64,000 nt of DNA from Epiperipatus broadwayi (GCA_028023455.1 JAQFVV010000031.1:5376237-5440236), one strand, 5' to 3'. Positions 1 through 11,622 are shown, counted from the first letter of the stretch. A program made the numbers and translations. Notes: generated by a model from the sequence alone, not told the origin.

Positions 1-3000
1 AAAAGAAATATTATAAAAGCCAAGGAAAGTTAACTAGAAAATTTCGCGCTCTTTCTAAAAGAAATTGTCTGCTTTAGAAAATAATGTAAGTTCCCCACAT
101 TAAAATATGTTTTATTCACTGAAAATTATCTAAAATAATAGTAATGATCAATGATATTTACTTATGCACCTGTATATTTTTTAAAAAGAAAATATAAATT
201 TTCTCAAGGCAAATATCGGAAAATTTGTATGTGTGCATTTTACAGAGAATTCCTTATTAAAGAAAAATTACAATTCCTAGAGTAGGAATAAAAACTACAA
301 ACATTATTGACTTAATTATAACCATAATATGACATGTTATATTATACATCAACTGGAGTCGTTAAAACTTCATATCCACGTAAGTCAGCTGCAGTCCTTA
401 TAATAATAGTATTTTGGAAAATTCGCGCATTATTTTATTCATAAGCCAGATAGCTAAAAATGATACGTATCTCCAATAGTAAAAAGAAAAGAATTGTATA
501 TGTGACCGTCTATCGTCAAATATTCGTCATGTTAAAATATGTATTGTTTTCTTGGATCCCAAAATTATAGCAGTTTAATTCAAGAAAGAGTTAACATCCA
601 ACACTGCTGTGTTTTCTTTGCCTAATTTATTAATTGCACCAGAATGGAGGCAACTTTTATATAAATGAAATAATAAAATGTGTTTCTTATTTTAAATTTG
701 CTTCGTGAACTACGAATGGATCAAGTTCTTCATCTAGATAAATTGCCCAATGGAAAAACATTTTTCTAGTGAGATAATAAGCACTTGTTAAGTAATGATT
801 TTTTTTTACTAATTTGTAAAATTATGTGTATTTTTTTTTATATCAACAGGTTAAAAGCTGTATAGTCAAGTAATATTTAAATGACCTTGTAATCATAAAG
901 GTATGTTTTCATATAATTATTCTAGGTTAAATTTATATTCGACATGAAAAAAAAAAATTTTTATTTTTTTTTATAAAAATGTGTTTACTTATGATATGCA
1001 ATTATGGGTATAAATTTATATGTTAGATGCATAAAAGTAGAAAAATTTAGATACTTAATAGGTAAAATATCTAGTTAAAATTATAAGAAGTAATTAAAGA
1101 GAAGTGCTATACAGGATATTACTTATTTAAAGTTTGAAACAAATTTATACTATGTTAATTGAGGAACTTATTCCCAATTATTTTTTATTAATGTATTCAC
1201 TTGATTTAGTTCAAGATACTATACTACCAATTACTTGTTGAATGTTTCTTTGGCAAAGATGAAAATTATTATGGTTAATTCTGTGTTATCCATTGATTTC
1301 AGACGTTGATCTAACTATACCCCGGAACATAAATTTAGTATAATTAGTGTATTTGCTTGTCTTGCCCCGATATAGCATCAGTATATGCTTAAGATTCGCA
1401 TAAGTAATAATTGTAATGTCTTTATTTTGTGGGATGGAAAATGATCTCCCCAAAAGCTTTATTTTCCATGAGGGAAATAGATAAATCTAGTATTCGGGTA
1501 TGTTTATAACCCAAGTGATCGCTTCTCAGAGTTAGGACGATCATTAATTTATATCGTATTTAGTGTATTTCATTTGTTAAAATCCCAGGAGAGGATTATA
1601 TTTGGTGTGTGTTCCTATTATGCCCAAGTAAGAGGCAAAGACCCACCAAACTATTTTAATGTTGTAGTTAACCCTACAGACCTTCGGTGTTATTCCATAT
1701 TCCTCATGACAAAATAGAGATAATTCCACCATGGAAGGTGTTGAATATTGTGTTTTATTTAGAAAGTTATGGCAAGATAACAGGTATATTGGAGGTTAAT
1801 TCCTCAAGCTCCATTTAGTATAAATAGCATGCTAGTATATATGATCAATGTCTGGATTGTGTGGCGGAATAGTGCTGGTAATCCACACGTAAATCAATGG
1901 AGAGAGTAAGTTTAAAATTGCGTGATTTAGAAATTTTTATTTGCCAATGGAGGGTTCAAATACTAGGTTTAATTCGGGTTAATGATTAAATAGCACTCAC
2001 AATATAACTTATACTGCGGAATACAATGTGGATAACAACTTCAGTTGTTATTAAGGTAAATATTAAAATAATAAGTGTAACTTCTGATAAATAACCCATA
2101 AACTATAATAAGTTATCTAAATAAAAACTATCATTTAATTAAATGATAGGATAATAAAAATCATTTGTACGTATTGCCTAGAATCAAATTGTTATTTTAA
2201 AACAAATAGTTAGTTAATAAAGTTAAGCAGCTGTTCATATAAGATACACTAAATGGATGAGTTGATGTATCGATAATAATATTTATTATGTTATATTCAA
2301 TTTGCATAAATGTAAAAAGAAGATGAAGAAGTAGTTCGAATCCAAGTCTAAAAGTATAGACGAATTAATGTTAGTCATATTTTGTTTTATCCATATGGGA
2401 TCAAATAAATTGTATATGTTTATTTATTATGTTAATCATAAAGGATAGTTTTGCTAAACTGTAATAATAAATTGTAATCTTGTTAAAATTTAATAATAAA
2501 TTATAGTCTTGTTACAAGTTGTTTTGAGTCATTTTTCTTGTGTGCTAAATAAAAGTGTATTTGCATAATACTTGCAATACTTTTCTTGAGTCCGAAATCA
2601 TTTATGAAATCTTAAATTCAATACACCAGATAGACAATTGTAAGCAGATCAGAATATTTCAGTATATTTTAATTTAATAAGAATTATTTATGGAATTGAA
2701 AACTTCAGACCAAAACATTTTATTTTATGTGTGTGTAAAATCACTTTATTCCCAAACTATTAGTTTTTTTTTTTTTTTGCACATTATTTTGTACACCTTT
2801 AAGTGAAGTGTCTGAGTAATAAATCTTAGTTAAATTATTGTGTTGTCATGGATAATGAAAGGACACAAAAGCACCCTTGTCTTTTCATCATTCCGACTGA
2901 GATTCTGGATAAAAGGGCTTTATTATTCAAAATTATGTGTTGTTATTGAATATGGTTATCATCTCTTTAAATATTATAATAGTTGATATGTGGATGAAGA

Positions 3001-3622
3001 TACCTAGAATTTAAATAAAGTAAATGTTTCCTATAGCCAACCAGAATGTCAGTCATATGCGACAACACAATACTGCCGAGCAATTTTCCTTAAAATAACA
3101 GAGAACCCTGAGATTAGTGTCATTATTATAAGTGCTCTTAAATTAAGAATTGATTCATTATGATCAATATTACAAGTGTGGCATGGCTTAAGAGATTGAA
3201 ACTTCTGATTGTATAATAATAAAATATTGAGATCATATTGGCAAATTAATGAATGTTTTATTTTAGTCAGTAATATTAACAATGACATGAAATCATCATC
3301 ATCATTGTCGAACAGTGCAATTACTTACAGCTCAGAGAATGTGTTTTAGATAGAGAGAGAATGTTAGTTTTTTTTTTTTTTAAATTTATTTTATTAATGA
3401 TAATTTTTTTTTAATTCTATCTCTGTCTGAACTGCATATTGCTGTAGCTGAATTATTAGAACTAACCACACGTCGAGCTATATTAGGTAATATAGGGTTT
3501 GTTACCCGTCTTATACGGAAGCATTTAGGCTTCCGAATTCTCTTACCATTTTTATACGGAAGCATTTAGATTTCCGATTGTCTTTAATTTTAATTAGGAA
3601 TCTTCTAATTTTCGTAGGTTAG
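1..3622 (+). repeat. Left (5') LTR of element A, partial
   Basis: This is a direct repeat of 7461-11072, collinear throughout and differing by a few changes per hundred bases by eye. Its 3' end is set by divergence after the shared GTAGGTTAGAA: here the sequence continues into the primer-binding-site-like block, while the right copy continues into (TA)n. No conserved protein-coding frame is convincing inside it. A 79-residue frame on the minus strand (3049-3288) recurs in the right LTR, but only because the DNA is duplicated. Confidence 0.88.
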
Positions 3623-3625
3623 AAA

Positions 3626-3645
3626 TGGCCGCCCAACTACAGGGG
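3626..3645 (+). other. Candidate primer binding site of element A (tRNA-Lys-like)
   Basis: TGGCCGCCCAACTACAGGGG starts a few bases after the LTR end. It resembles the classical tRNA-Lys-complementary site TGGCGCCCAAC with one extra C. A close match to the classical form is found beside element D at 35473-35492, which supports this reading. The downstream half is divergent. Confidence 0.6.
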
Positions 3646-4190
3646 CCTTCAATGGCTATAGCTGGCCATGAAGAATTTGGTAAAATTTTCTTGAAATAAA
3701 TATAAATAGTATTTGCACGTGAATGAATTAATTGTTCATTGATTGAAAATGTTTGCCAATGATAAATTGTTTCTTTAGCCATAAAATATTATATGAATGT
3801 CTATTTTATGACATAATCTTTTGCCACTGAATAAATAAATTTGTTAGTTTATAATGTTATGGTCTATAAGTAATTCCATAAAATATTGTAATGATTTTAT
3901 CATTTATGATGATCTGCTTGTCTGGTGGTGTGATTGGCACTTATACCAGATTACATAATGGTTTGGTGAGATTTCTATGGACCAAGTAGCATATTAGAAA
4001 AGAATATTAAGTAGTTAATATGGGGACTTTAAGAATATTAAAAATATCAGAGCATAGTTTTTGGTGTAGAATGTTTTTGATGGGAGAGGCATGGAGGCAG
4101 GATGTCTTATCAATAATTGCTTATCAATATTATTAATAGTCATTACTAATTTCAGTACTGTCAAATAACAGAAAGAGTGAAATTTTAAAT

Positions 4191-4340
4191 ATGAGTGAAA
4201 ACCAAGATAGTCAGGATATTTCAGAGGATTTGGGAGAATTCCAAGAGCTCCAATCCCCGGATACACAAACTCCACATTTTCATGTAGAAATAAGAGAGGA
4301 ACAAGAATCTTTAGATGAAGTTAGTCCGAAAAAAAGCTAA
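4191..4340 (+). CDS. Upstream part of gag, or an overlapping uORF
   Basis: A 49-codon acidic frame starts at ATG 4191 directly after an in-frame stop. It is rich in Glu, Asp, Gln and Ser and ends at 4340, overlapping the next frame by 26 nt. The reading leaves this frame at a run of seven A (4329-4335); skipping one base there joins it to the frame of 4315-5013. Either it is the true N terminus of gag with a one-base insertion in the A run, or it is an upstream ORF that affects translation of gag from ATG 4315. I favour the first, because amino-acid composition is continuous across the junction. Confidence 0.5.
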   Translation: MSENQDSQDISEDLGEFQELQSPDTQTPHFHVEIREEQESLDEVSPKKS

Positions 4341-5013
4341 AGTAAATAAAGATCTACCTGGGGATGAGCAAGCCCAAATATTTACAATATTACAAAGTTT
4401 GTCTACACAGCTACTAAATTTAAATAGTGAATTAAAAAACTCAGAAAGTAAAATAGAAAGTCAAGTACAAAAATTAAATAATGAATTAAAAAGTCAAATA
4501 AAAAATTCAAATAGTGAATTAGAAAGTAAAATAGAAAGTCAAATACAAAATTCCAATAGTGAATTAGAAAGTAAAATAGAAAGTCAAATAAAAAATTCAA
4601 ATAGTGAATTAGAAAGTAAAATAGAAATTCAAATACAAAATTCCAATAGTGAATTAGAAAGTAAAATAAAAAGTCAAATTCAAAATTTGGACAGTAAATT
4701 AGACAATCACGTACAGGAGATCAAAGACCTAAGGGAAGAGTTAAAGAACCATGTAGAAGAGTCAAAATTGGCTTCCGAAAAACTAGAAATAAAAATTAAG
4801 AAAGAAATAGAAATAAAGTCAGAAAGGGCCAAAAATATGATCGAGGCTATTCAGCAGGACTTCAGAATTCAATATGTAGAATTAAACAGTGAAGTTAAGG
4901 ATAAAATAGAATGTATTAAGGGAGAATTAGATAGTGCTAGGAGTGAGTTTAGAAACTTAAAAGAAGAAGTCCAAAATATAACTCTTGAACCTGACAATGT
5001 AGTAAAAGGATAG
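4315..5013 (+). CDS. Gag N-terminal region: long coiled coil with 15-residue repeats
   Basis: This frame of 232 codons is almost entirely helical in character. It is Lys/Glu/Gln/Asn/Ser-rich, with Leu and Ile at regular spacing and no Cys cluster. About residues 35-130 form a repeat of 15 residues (pattern NSNSELESKIESQIQ and variants). Downstream is a non-repetitive coiled coil (about 130-230). By position after the LTR and leader, and by continuity with the gag core that follows, this is the N-terminal assembly part of a retrotransposon Gag. The frame stops at 5011-5013, where the coding sense continues in the -1 frame from about 5004, so the ORF is split from its core domain by a frameshift in the AAAA at 5004-5007. 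Confidence 0.7.
   Translation: MKLVRKKAKVNKDLPGDEQAQIFTILQSLSTQLLNLNSELKNSESKIESQVQKLNNELKSQIKNSNSELESKIESQIQNSNSELESKIESQIKNSNSELESKIEIQIQNSNSELESKIKSQIQNLDSKLDNHVQEIKDLREELKNHVEESKLASEKLEIKIKKEIEIKSERAKNMIEAIQQDFRIQYVELNSEVKDKIECIKGELDSARSEFRNLKEEVQNITLEPDNVVKG
4425..4690 (+). repeat. 45-bp minisatellite inside gag
   Basis: A 45-bp unit (aattcaaatagtgaattaga...) recurs about five to six times with substitutions. The length is a multiple of three, so copy-number change keeps the frame. It encodes the 15-residue coiled-coil repeat. Confidence 0.8.
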
Positions 5014-6317
5014 CCAAGTTAGAAACTCAAGAGGTAACCCAATGTGAAATTAATAAAAATATAGAAAGTGAGCTAATTCAAGTTATAGGAAAGGTAAAAC
5101 ATTTTAATGAGATATTAAAGAATAATTCACAAATATTACATAATGATCTCAAAAAGGAAATAGGGGAATATATGACCCAGTGTGAGAATACAGTATATCA
5201 AAGACTAGAAGATAAACTTGAGTTAGAGAAAGATGAAACTATTAACCAGTTAAAGCAACAAATTCAACATTTAAATGTAGGCCTTAAGGACAGTTCTACA
5301 AGAATAGACTGTGAATGGCAAAATTATAAATTAGGATTAGAAAGTCGTATGCAAGCTATGGACCTTAATATGGATAAAGTTGTTCATAGTAAAAATGTAT
5401 CTGAAACTCAGGTTAAGGAAATCAATAATGATCATAATAAACCCGTAATCTCTGAATTACATACAATGATTAGTCCACTAGAATCAATGTACAATCCATT
5501 GAATGAGGCCAGACATAAAGTCATGTTAGAGCCTGAAAGTAATAGCTCCATGGCCTTGAAATTCCTCAAAATAAAATTCTTTAAAGGAGAATACCTGGAG
5601 AATCCACATGAATACCTCCAAAATTTAGACAAATTGTTCACCTTATGTCATTTGTCTGAGGTAGAGAAGATTGCCATTGCCACAAACCATTTGTGTGCGG
5701 CATCTAAAGATTGGTGGCAATCGTTATTTATAAAACTGGAAACATATGGAGACTTTAAATATCTTATGTTAGCCAGTTTTTGGGGGGAAGACTGCCAAGA
5801 CAACCTCAGGTATCAAATATCTCAGGAAAGGTACCATGTAAATAAGGGCAGTTACACTCAGTTTTTCAGGAGTCAGGCCGTCAAACTGAAAACGTTGACA
5901 GCCTATTCTTTATCTGAGACCCAAATTGTGCGAATAATTCGCCATAATTTACCAAGGCATATCGAGCAGGTCTTGATTGCTGCGGACAGACATACAATAG
6001 AAGAGGTAGTCGAAATTTTAGATTCGCTAGAAACCAGTGATAGGAATATGGATAATAGGAGTAAGATAAATAGGGACACCCATCCTATGGTAAACAATAT
6101 TAATTTCACAGATAGGTCCTATGTGGGAAAGAGGAGGTTAAGTAGAGAAAAGGGATATTATAGGACGAATCCCTATAGTAAACCAAATAGCCACCTCAGT
6201 AGGCCGACAGTGAAGATAAGGATTCTAAATGAGAATCAACCTTCTACTAGTGGTATCTCAACAATACCCAAAGAAAAAAAAATAAAACATAGTAAAAGTA
6301 GTGGGGCATTAAATTAA
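5004..6317 (+). CDS. Gag core domain (Ty3/gypsy 'retrotrans_gag' type)
   Basis: The frame is open from about 5004, with the first ATG at 5172, to the stop ending at 6317. The first ~110 residues continue the coiled coil. Then comes a capsid-like gag core starting near FLKIKFFKGE: P..YL..LD..F, the conserved WW of KDWWQSL, a W in the YLMLASFW block, and the ETQIVRIIRHNLP...IE motif. A minus-strand relative occurs at 17393-17875 with matching spacing. The C terminus is basic and Ser/Asn-rich with no CCHC zinc knuckle, then stops. No protease or polymerase frame follows before the polypurine tract 190 bp downstream. The product would form the particle shell; enzymes must come from elsewhere. Confidence 0.82.
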   Translation, partial: KRIAKLETQEVTQCEINKNIESELIQVIGKVKHFNEILKNNSQILHNDLKKEIGEYMTQCENTVYQRLEDKLELEKDETINQLKQQIQHLNVGLKDSSTRIDCEWQNYKLGLESRMQAMDLNMDKVVHSKNVSETQVKEINNDHNKPVISELHTMISPLESMYNPLNEARHKVMLEPESNSSMALKFLKIKFFKGEYLENPHEYLQNLDKLFTLCHLSEVEKIAIATNHLCAASKDWWQSLFIKLETYGDFKYLMLASFWGEDCQDNLRYQISQERYHVNKGSYTQFFRSQAVKLKTLTAYSLSETQIVRIIRHNLPRHIEQVLIAADRHTIEEVVEILDSLETSDRNMDNRSKINRDTHPMVNNINFTDRSYVGKRRLSREKGYYRTNPYSKPNSHLSRPTVKIRILNENQPSTSGISTIPKEKKIKHSKSSGALN

Positions 6318-6504
6318 AAAGGATCTCAACCCCTGATGGAACATAAGGTACCTATAATGCCCGAAGCTTACTACCATATCCTAAACAAAATTAAATCTGT
6401 AAGATTGAATTTATTAACTTCTAAGAGAAATATGATATATACCTAGCAATACAATAAGAAATATTAATAAGGCATATATTATTTTATTTTTTATTTTTCA
6501 TAAC
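6318..6504 (+). other. 3' untranslated internal region of element A
   Basis: A short AT-rich stretch lies between the gag stop and the polypurine tract. It has no reading frame or repeat that I recognise. Confidence 0.6.
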
Positions 6505-6515
6505 GGTGGGAGAAT
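6505..6515 (+). other. Polypurine tract of element A
   Basis: The purine-rich GGTGGGAGAA lies immediately before the TGTAAC that opens the right LTR, the expected place for plus-strand priming. Confidence 0.7.
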
Positions 6516-9500
6516 TGTAACCTAGTGTTATTGACACTTGGTTTATTTAGCATTATTTCCACAGGAAAACAATGCAATCCTTTTCTAGGAAATAAAGAAG
6601 TAACATAATAATAATATCAAGTGATTAATAAAATATGCTATTTACTCACTGTAACGTGTTTTAAGCAAATAACTAAAAAAATTGGGTAATCCACTGTCAT
6701 TTTTGAAGAAGAGAATGAATAATTTAATTAAAATTATAACAATAAGAGCAATTTAATATAGTATAAAAGCACATATTATAAACAGTAATTGATTTTGGAT
6801 GGGTAGTGGGAGAGTAGATGAGTATCTTATCATAAAGCACAATAACTTCTGGTTGTTTTTAAATTATTTTAGATAATAATGTATACAGAATTATACATCA
6901 CTAATAAACATTGTTTATTAAGTATATTTATTATTTTTCATTATTTGTCAAATTACTTTGTAATCCATTTAAATCATACGGAAAAATATATGACTGTAAT
7001 AAGTTTTTTTTTTCCTTTTCTTTGTTTATGTATAATTAAATGATTATTTTTCTGTAAGAGGTCGCTAAAAGAAGACCGCCAAATTTTGAAGAAAGTTTAG
7101 TCTGACATTAGTTTTACAAGGAGGAAGCAGTACTGAAATTCGGTAACAAATTTTTTATTATTTTTTATTGCAGAAATAAATATAAGTCCAGTAAATTGTT
7201 AATAATATCATGCATGGCTAATCCTATTTGATAAGATATTCTGTTTTCTGTGGCCATCTACCTATTTTAAAGCTTTTTTATACGCAAAAATGTACTATCT
7301 TATGCTAAAGTTAAAAATGACCGTATTGACTACAGCAATCACGGAAAGTGTCATTATATTTAAAATAAGTAATATAGGTAATTTCCAGAAAATAATCAAT
7401 TATTTGTTTACTTTACCTCATTTAATAATCTTTTCGTGGTATAAAAGAAGAATTATCATTAAAAGAAATATTATAAAAGCCAAGGAAAGTTAACTAGAAA
7501 ATTTTGCGCTCTTTCTAAAAGAAATTGTCTCCTTTAGAAAATAATGTAAGTTCCCCACATTAAAATATGTTTTATTCACTGAAAATTATCTAAAATAATA
7601 GTAATGATCAATGATATTTACTTATGCACCTGTATATTTTTTAAAAAGAAAATATAAATTTTCTCAAGGCAAATATCGGACAATTTGTATGTGTGCATTT
7701 TACGGAGAATTCCTTATTAAAGAAAAATTACAATTCCTAGAGTAGGAATAAAAACTACAAACATTATTGACTTAATTATAACCATAATATAATATGTTAT
7801 ATTATACATCAACTGGAGTCGTTAAAACTTCATATCCACATAAGTCAGCTGCAGTCCTTATAATAATAGTATTTTGGAAAATTCACGCATTATTTTATTC
7901 ATAAGCCAGATAGCTAAAAATGATACGTATCTCCAATAGTAAAAAGAAAAGAATTGTATATGTGACCGTCTATCGTCAAATATTTGTCATGTTAAAATAT
8001 GTATTGTTTTCTTGGATCCCAAAATTATAGCAGTTTAATTCAAGAAAGAGTTAACATCCAACGCTGTTATGTTTTCTTCACCTAATTTATTAATTGTATC
8101 AGAATGGAGGCAACTTTTATATAAATGAAATAATAAAATGTGTTTCTTATTTTAAATTTGCTTCGTGAACTATGAATGGATCAAGTTTTTCATCTAGATA
8201 AATTGCCCAACGGAAAAACATTTTTCTAGTGAGATAATAAGCACTTGTTAAGTAACGATTTTTTTTTACTAATTTGTAAAATTATGTGTATTTTTTTTAT
8301 ATCAACAGGTTAAAGGCTGTATAGTCAAGTAATATTTAAATGACCTTGTAATCATAAAGGTATGTTTTCATATAATTATTCTAGGTTAAATTTATATTCG
8401 ACATGAAAAAAAAAAATTTATTTTTTTTATAAAAATGTGTTTACTTATGATATGCAATTATGGGTATAAATTTATATGTTAGATGCATAAAAGTAGAAAA
8501 ATTTAGATACTTAATAGGTAAAATATCTAGTTAAAATTATCAGAAGTAATTAAAGAGAAGTGCTATACAGGATATTACTTATTTAAAGTTTGAAACAAAT
8601 TTATACTATGTTAATTGAGGAACTTATTCCCAATTATTCTTTATTAATGTATTCACTTGATTTAGTTCAAGATACTATACTACCAATTACTTGTTGAATG
8701 TTTCTTTGGCAAAGGTGAAAATTATTATGGTTAATTCTGTGTTATCCATTGATTTCCGACGTTGATCTAAGTATACCCCGGAACATAAATGTAGTGTAAT
8801 TAGTGTATTTGCTTGTCTTGCCCCAATATAGCATCAGTATATGCTTAAGATTCGCATAAGTAATAATTGTAATGTCTTTATTTTGTGGGATGGAAAATGA
8901 TCTCCCCAAAAGCTTTATTTTCCATGAAGGGAATAGATAAATCTAGTATTCGCGTATGTTTATAACCCAAGTGATCGCTTCTCAGAGTTAGGACGATCAT
9001 TAATTTATATCATATTTAGTGTATTTCATTCGTTAAAATCCCAGGAGAGGATTATATTTGGTGTGTGTTCTTATTATGCCCAAGTAAGAGGCAAGGACCC
9101 AACAAACTATTTTAATGTAGTAGTTAACTCTACAGACCTTCGGTGTTATTCCATATTCCTCATGAGAAAATAGAGATAATTCCACCATGGAAGGTGTTGA
9201 ATATTGTGTTTTATTTAGAAAGTTATGGCAAGATAACGGGTATATTGGAGGTTAATTCCTCAAGCTCCATTTAGTATAAATAGCATGCTAGTATATATGA
9301 TCAATGTCTGGATTGTGCGGTGGAATAGTGCTGGTAATCCACACGTAAATCAATGGAGAGAGTAAGTTTAAAATTGCGTGATTTAGAAATTTTTATTTGC
9401 CAATGGAGGTTCAAATACTAGGTTTAATTCGGGTTAATGATTAAATAGCACTCACAATATAACTTATACTGTGGAATACAATGTGGATAACAACTTCAGT

Positions 9501-11072
9501 TGTTATTAAGGTAAATATTAAAATAATAAGTGTAACTTCTGATAAATAATCCATAAACTATAATAAGTTATCTAAATAAAAACTATCATTTAATTAAATG
9601 ATAGGATAATAAAAACCGTTTGTACGTATTGCCTAGAATCAAATTGTTATTTTAAAACAAATAGTTAATAAAGTTAAGCAGCCATTCATATAAGATACAC
9701 TAAATGGATGAGTTGATGTATCGATGATAATATTTATTATGTTATATTCAATTTGCATAAATGTAAAAAGAAGATGAAGAAGTAGTTCGAATCCAAGTCT
9801 AAAAGTATAGACGAATTAATGTTAGTCAGATTTTGTTTTATCCATATGGGATCGAATAAATTGTATATGTTTATTTATTATGTTAATCATAAAGGATAGT
9901 TTTGTTAAACTGTAATAATAAATTATATTCTTGTTAAAATATAATAATAAATTATAGTCTTGTTACAAGTTGTTTTGAGTCATTTTTCTTGTGTGCTAAA
10001 TAAAAGTGTATTTGTATAATACTTGCAATACTTTTCTTGAGTCCGAAATCATTTATGAAATCTTAAATTCAATACACCAGATAGACAATTGTAAGCAGAT
10101 CAGAATATTTCAGTATATTTTAATTTAATAAGAATTATTTATGGAATTGAAAACTTCAGACCAAAACATTTTATTTTATGTGTGTGTAAAATCACTTTAT
10201 TCCCAAACTATTAGTTTTTTTTTTTGCACATTATTTCGTACACCTTTAAATGAAGTGTCTGAGTAATAAATCTTAGTTAAATTATTGTGTTGTCATGGAT
10301 AATGGAAGGACACAAAAGCACCCTTGTCTTTTCATCATTCCGACTGAGATTCTGGATAAAAGGGCTTTATTATTCAAAATTATGTGTTGTTATTGAATAT
10401 AGTTATCATCTCTTTAAATATTATAATAGTTGATATGTCGATGAAGATACCTAGAATTTAAATAAAGTAAATGTTTCCTATAGCCGACCAGAATGTCAGT
10501 CATATGCGACAACACAATACTGCCAAGCAATTTTCCTTAAAATAACAGAGAACCCTGAGATTAGTGTCATTATTATAAGTGCTCTTAAATTAAGAATTGA
10601 TTCATTATGATCAATATTACAAGCATGGCATGGCTTAAGAGATTGAAACTTCTGATTGTATAATAATAAAATATTGAGATCATATTGGCAAATTAATGAA
10701 TGTTTTATTTTAGTCAGTAATATTAACAATGACATGAAATCATCATCATCATTGTCGAACAGTGCAAGTACTTACAGCTCAGAGAATGTGTTTTAGATAG
10801 AGAGAGAATGTTAGTTTTTTTTTTTTTTTTAAATTTATTTTATTAATGATAATTTTTTTTTTAATTCTATCTCTGTCTGGACTGCATATCACTGTTGCTG
10901 AATTATTAGAACCAACCACACATCGAGCTATATTAGGTAATATAGGGTTTGTTACCCGTCTTATACAGAAGCGTTTAGGCTTCCGAATTCTCTTACCATT
11001 TTTATACGGAAGCGTTTAGATTTCCGATTGTCTTTAATTTTAATTAGGAATCCTCTAATTTTCGTAGGTTAG
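6516..11072 (+). repeat. Right (3') LTR of element A, complete, about 4557 bp
   Basis: It starts TGTAACCTAGTG after the purine tract and ends TAGGTTAGA against a (TA)n tract. The part from 7461 duplicates 1-3622. A diverged relative of the whole repeat forms the solo LTR at 37132-42014, which confirms both ends independently. The interior is AT-rich with short homopolymers and no plausible gene. Confidence 0.88.
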
Positions 11073-11098
11073 AATATATATATATATATATATATATA

Positions 11099-11186
<88 letters not shown>
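11073..11186. repeat. (TA)n microsatellite, about 114 bp
   Basis: Near-perfect TA dinucleotide repeat with one C interruption near 11100. It separates the end of element A from the PLE3 dimer. Confidence 0.97.
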
Positions 11187-11189
<3 letters not shown>

Positions 11190-11279
11190 ATTACAAGCAT
11201 AAAGCTAAACTAGTCAATATATAATTAAAATTACCCCAAATCCAAAATTCAACTAGACCAGCATAAAAATAATATTAAA

Positions 11280-11323
11280 ACAGAACCAAAGGTTTCACTG
11301 CTACAAGCAGACTTCTCAAGTGT
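11280..11323 (-). ncRNA. Hammerhead-like ribozyme fold in the PLE3 left arm
   Basis: Read on the minus strand: stem I strand ACAC, core UUGAGAA, a stem II around CUGC/GCAG with a short loop, GAA, stem III ACC(UUU)GGU, then U as the cleavage-site base, followed by CUGU. Compared with the canonical core CUGANGA, positions 3 and 8 are U and A. These are the two bases that pair with each other in the ribozyme core, so the change is compensatory. Stem I has one C-C mismatch here. Hammerheads are known in PLE terminal regions. Activity is inferred, not shown. Confidence 0.45.
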
Positions 11324-11358
11324 AAAGATCCACAAAAAACTATACAATATATATAATA

Positions 11359-11604
11359 TTAACCATTATCCACAAATCCATTCACTTCCCATCCACCCTT
11401 AATATTAAAAGAACTCTTAAATAAATTAATTGCTTCAGAATAATACATTTTCAATAATAAAGATTCTTTAATTCTTCTTTTGATTTCATTTCTCTCAAAG
11501 AAGACAACCTTAGCTTCATCAAAATTAATAATGTAGCCTGTATTTTTTTCATGGACATACAAAGCAGAACTAAGATATCTATTTTTAACTCTACTTTTAT
11601 GAGC
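11359..11604 (-). pseudogene. PLE3 left copy: C-terminal end of GIY-YIG endonuclease
   Basis: The coding fragment has lost everything upstream of its last ~80 residues. The visible part is the PLE endonuclease tail: H...GH.I.FDEAKVV..ERNEIKRRIKESLLL..., with the Glu of the KESLL helix in the position of the endonuclease acidic residue, and a Trp near the C terminus. An ATG lies at 11560-11562, but the homologous reading extends to the dimer centre. It is nearly identical to the right copy. Confidence 0.65.
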
Positions 11605-11622
11605 TTAAATGAAAGGATAAAG

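Larger units (their letters stand above)
1..11072 (+). mobile_element. Element A: gag-only LTR retrotransposon with giant LTRs
   Basis: Two long direct repeats flank an internal region of about 2.9 kb. Position 1 aligns with 7461 and the match runs to 3622/11072, with scattered substitutions and small indels. A primer-binding-site-like sequence follows the left repeat and a purine tract precedes the right one. The interior encodes only a gag-like protein; I see no protease, RT, RNase H or integrase. This is the layout of a non-autonomous 'TR-GAG' element, which would need pol from another element. The LTR is about 4557 bp, exceptionally long for an animal LTR. It begins TGTAACCTAG and ends CTAGGTTA-like, so the termini carry a short inverted TAACCTA/TAGGTTA. 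The left LTR's first ~0.9 kb lies outside the window. Confidence 0.85.

Noticed and set aside
3049-3288. A 79-residue minus-strand frame, repeated almost unchanged at 10496-10735
   Set aside because: It is conserved only because it lies in the two LTR copies of element A. Its composition is not protein-like and the diverged solo LTR does not keep it as an open frame.
4315-5013. A myosin- or tropomyosin-like host coiled-coil gene
   Set aside because: It lies between LTRs, directly upstream of a gag core, and runs into it by a one-base shift.
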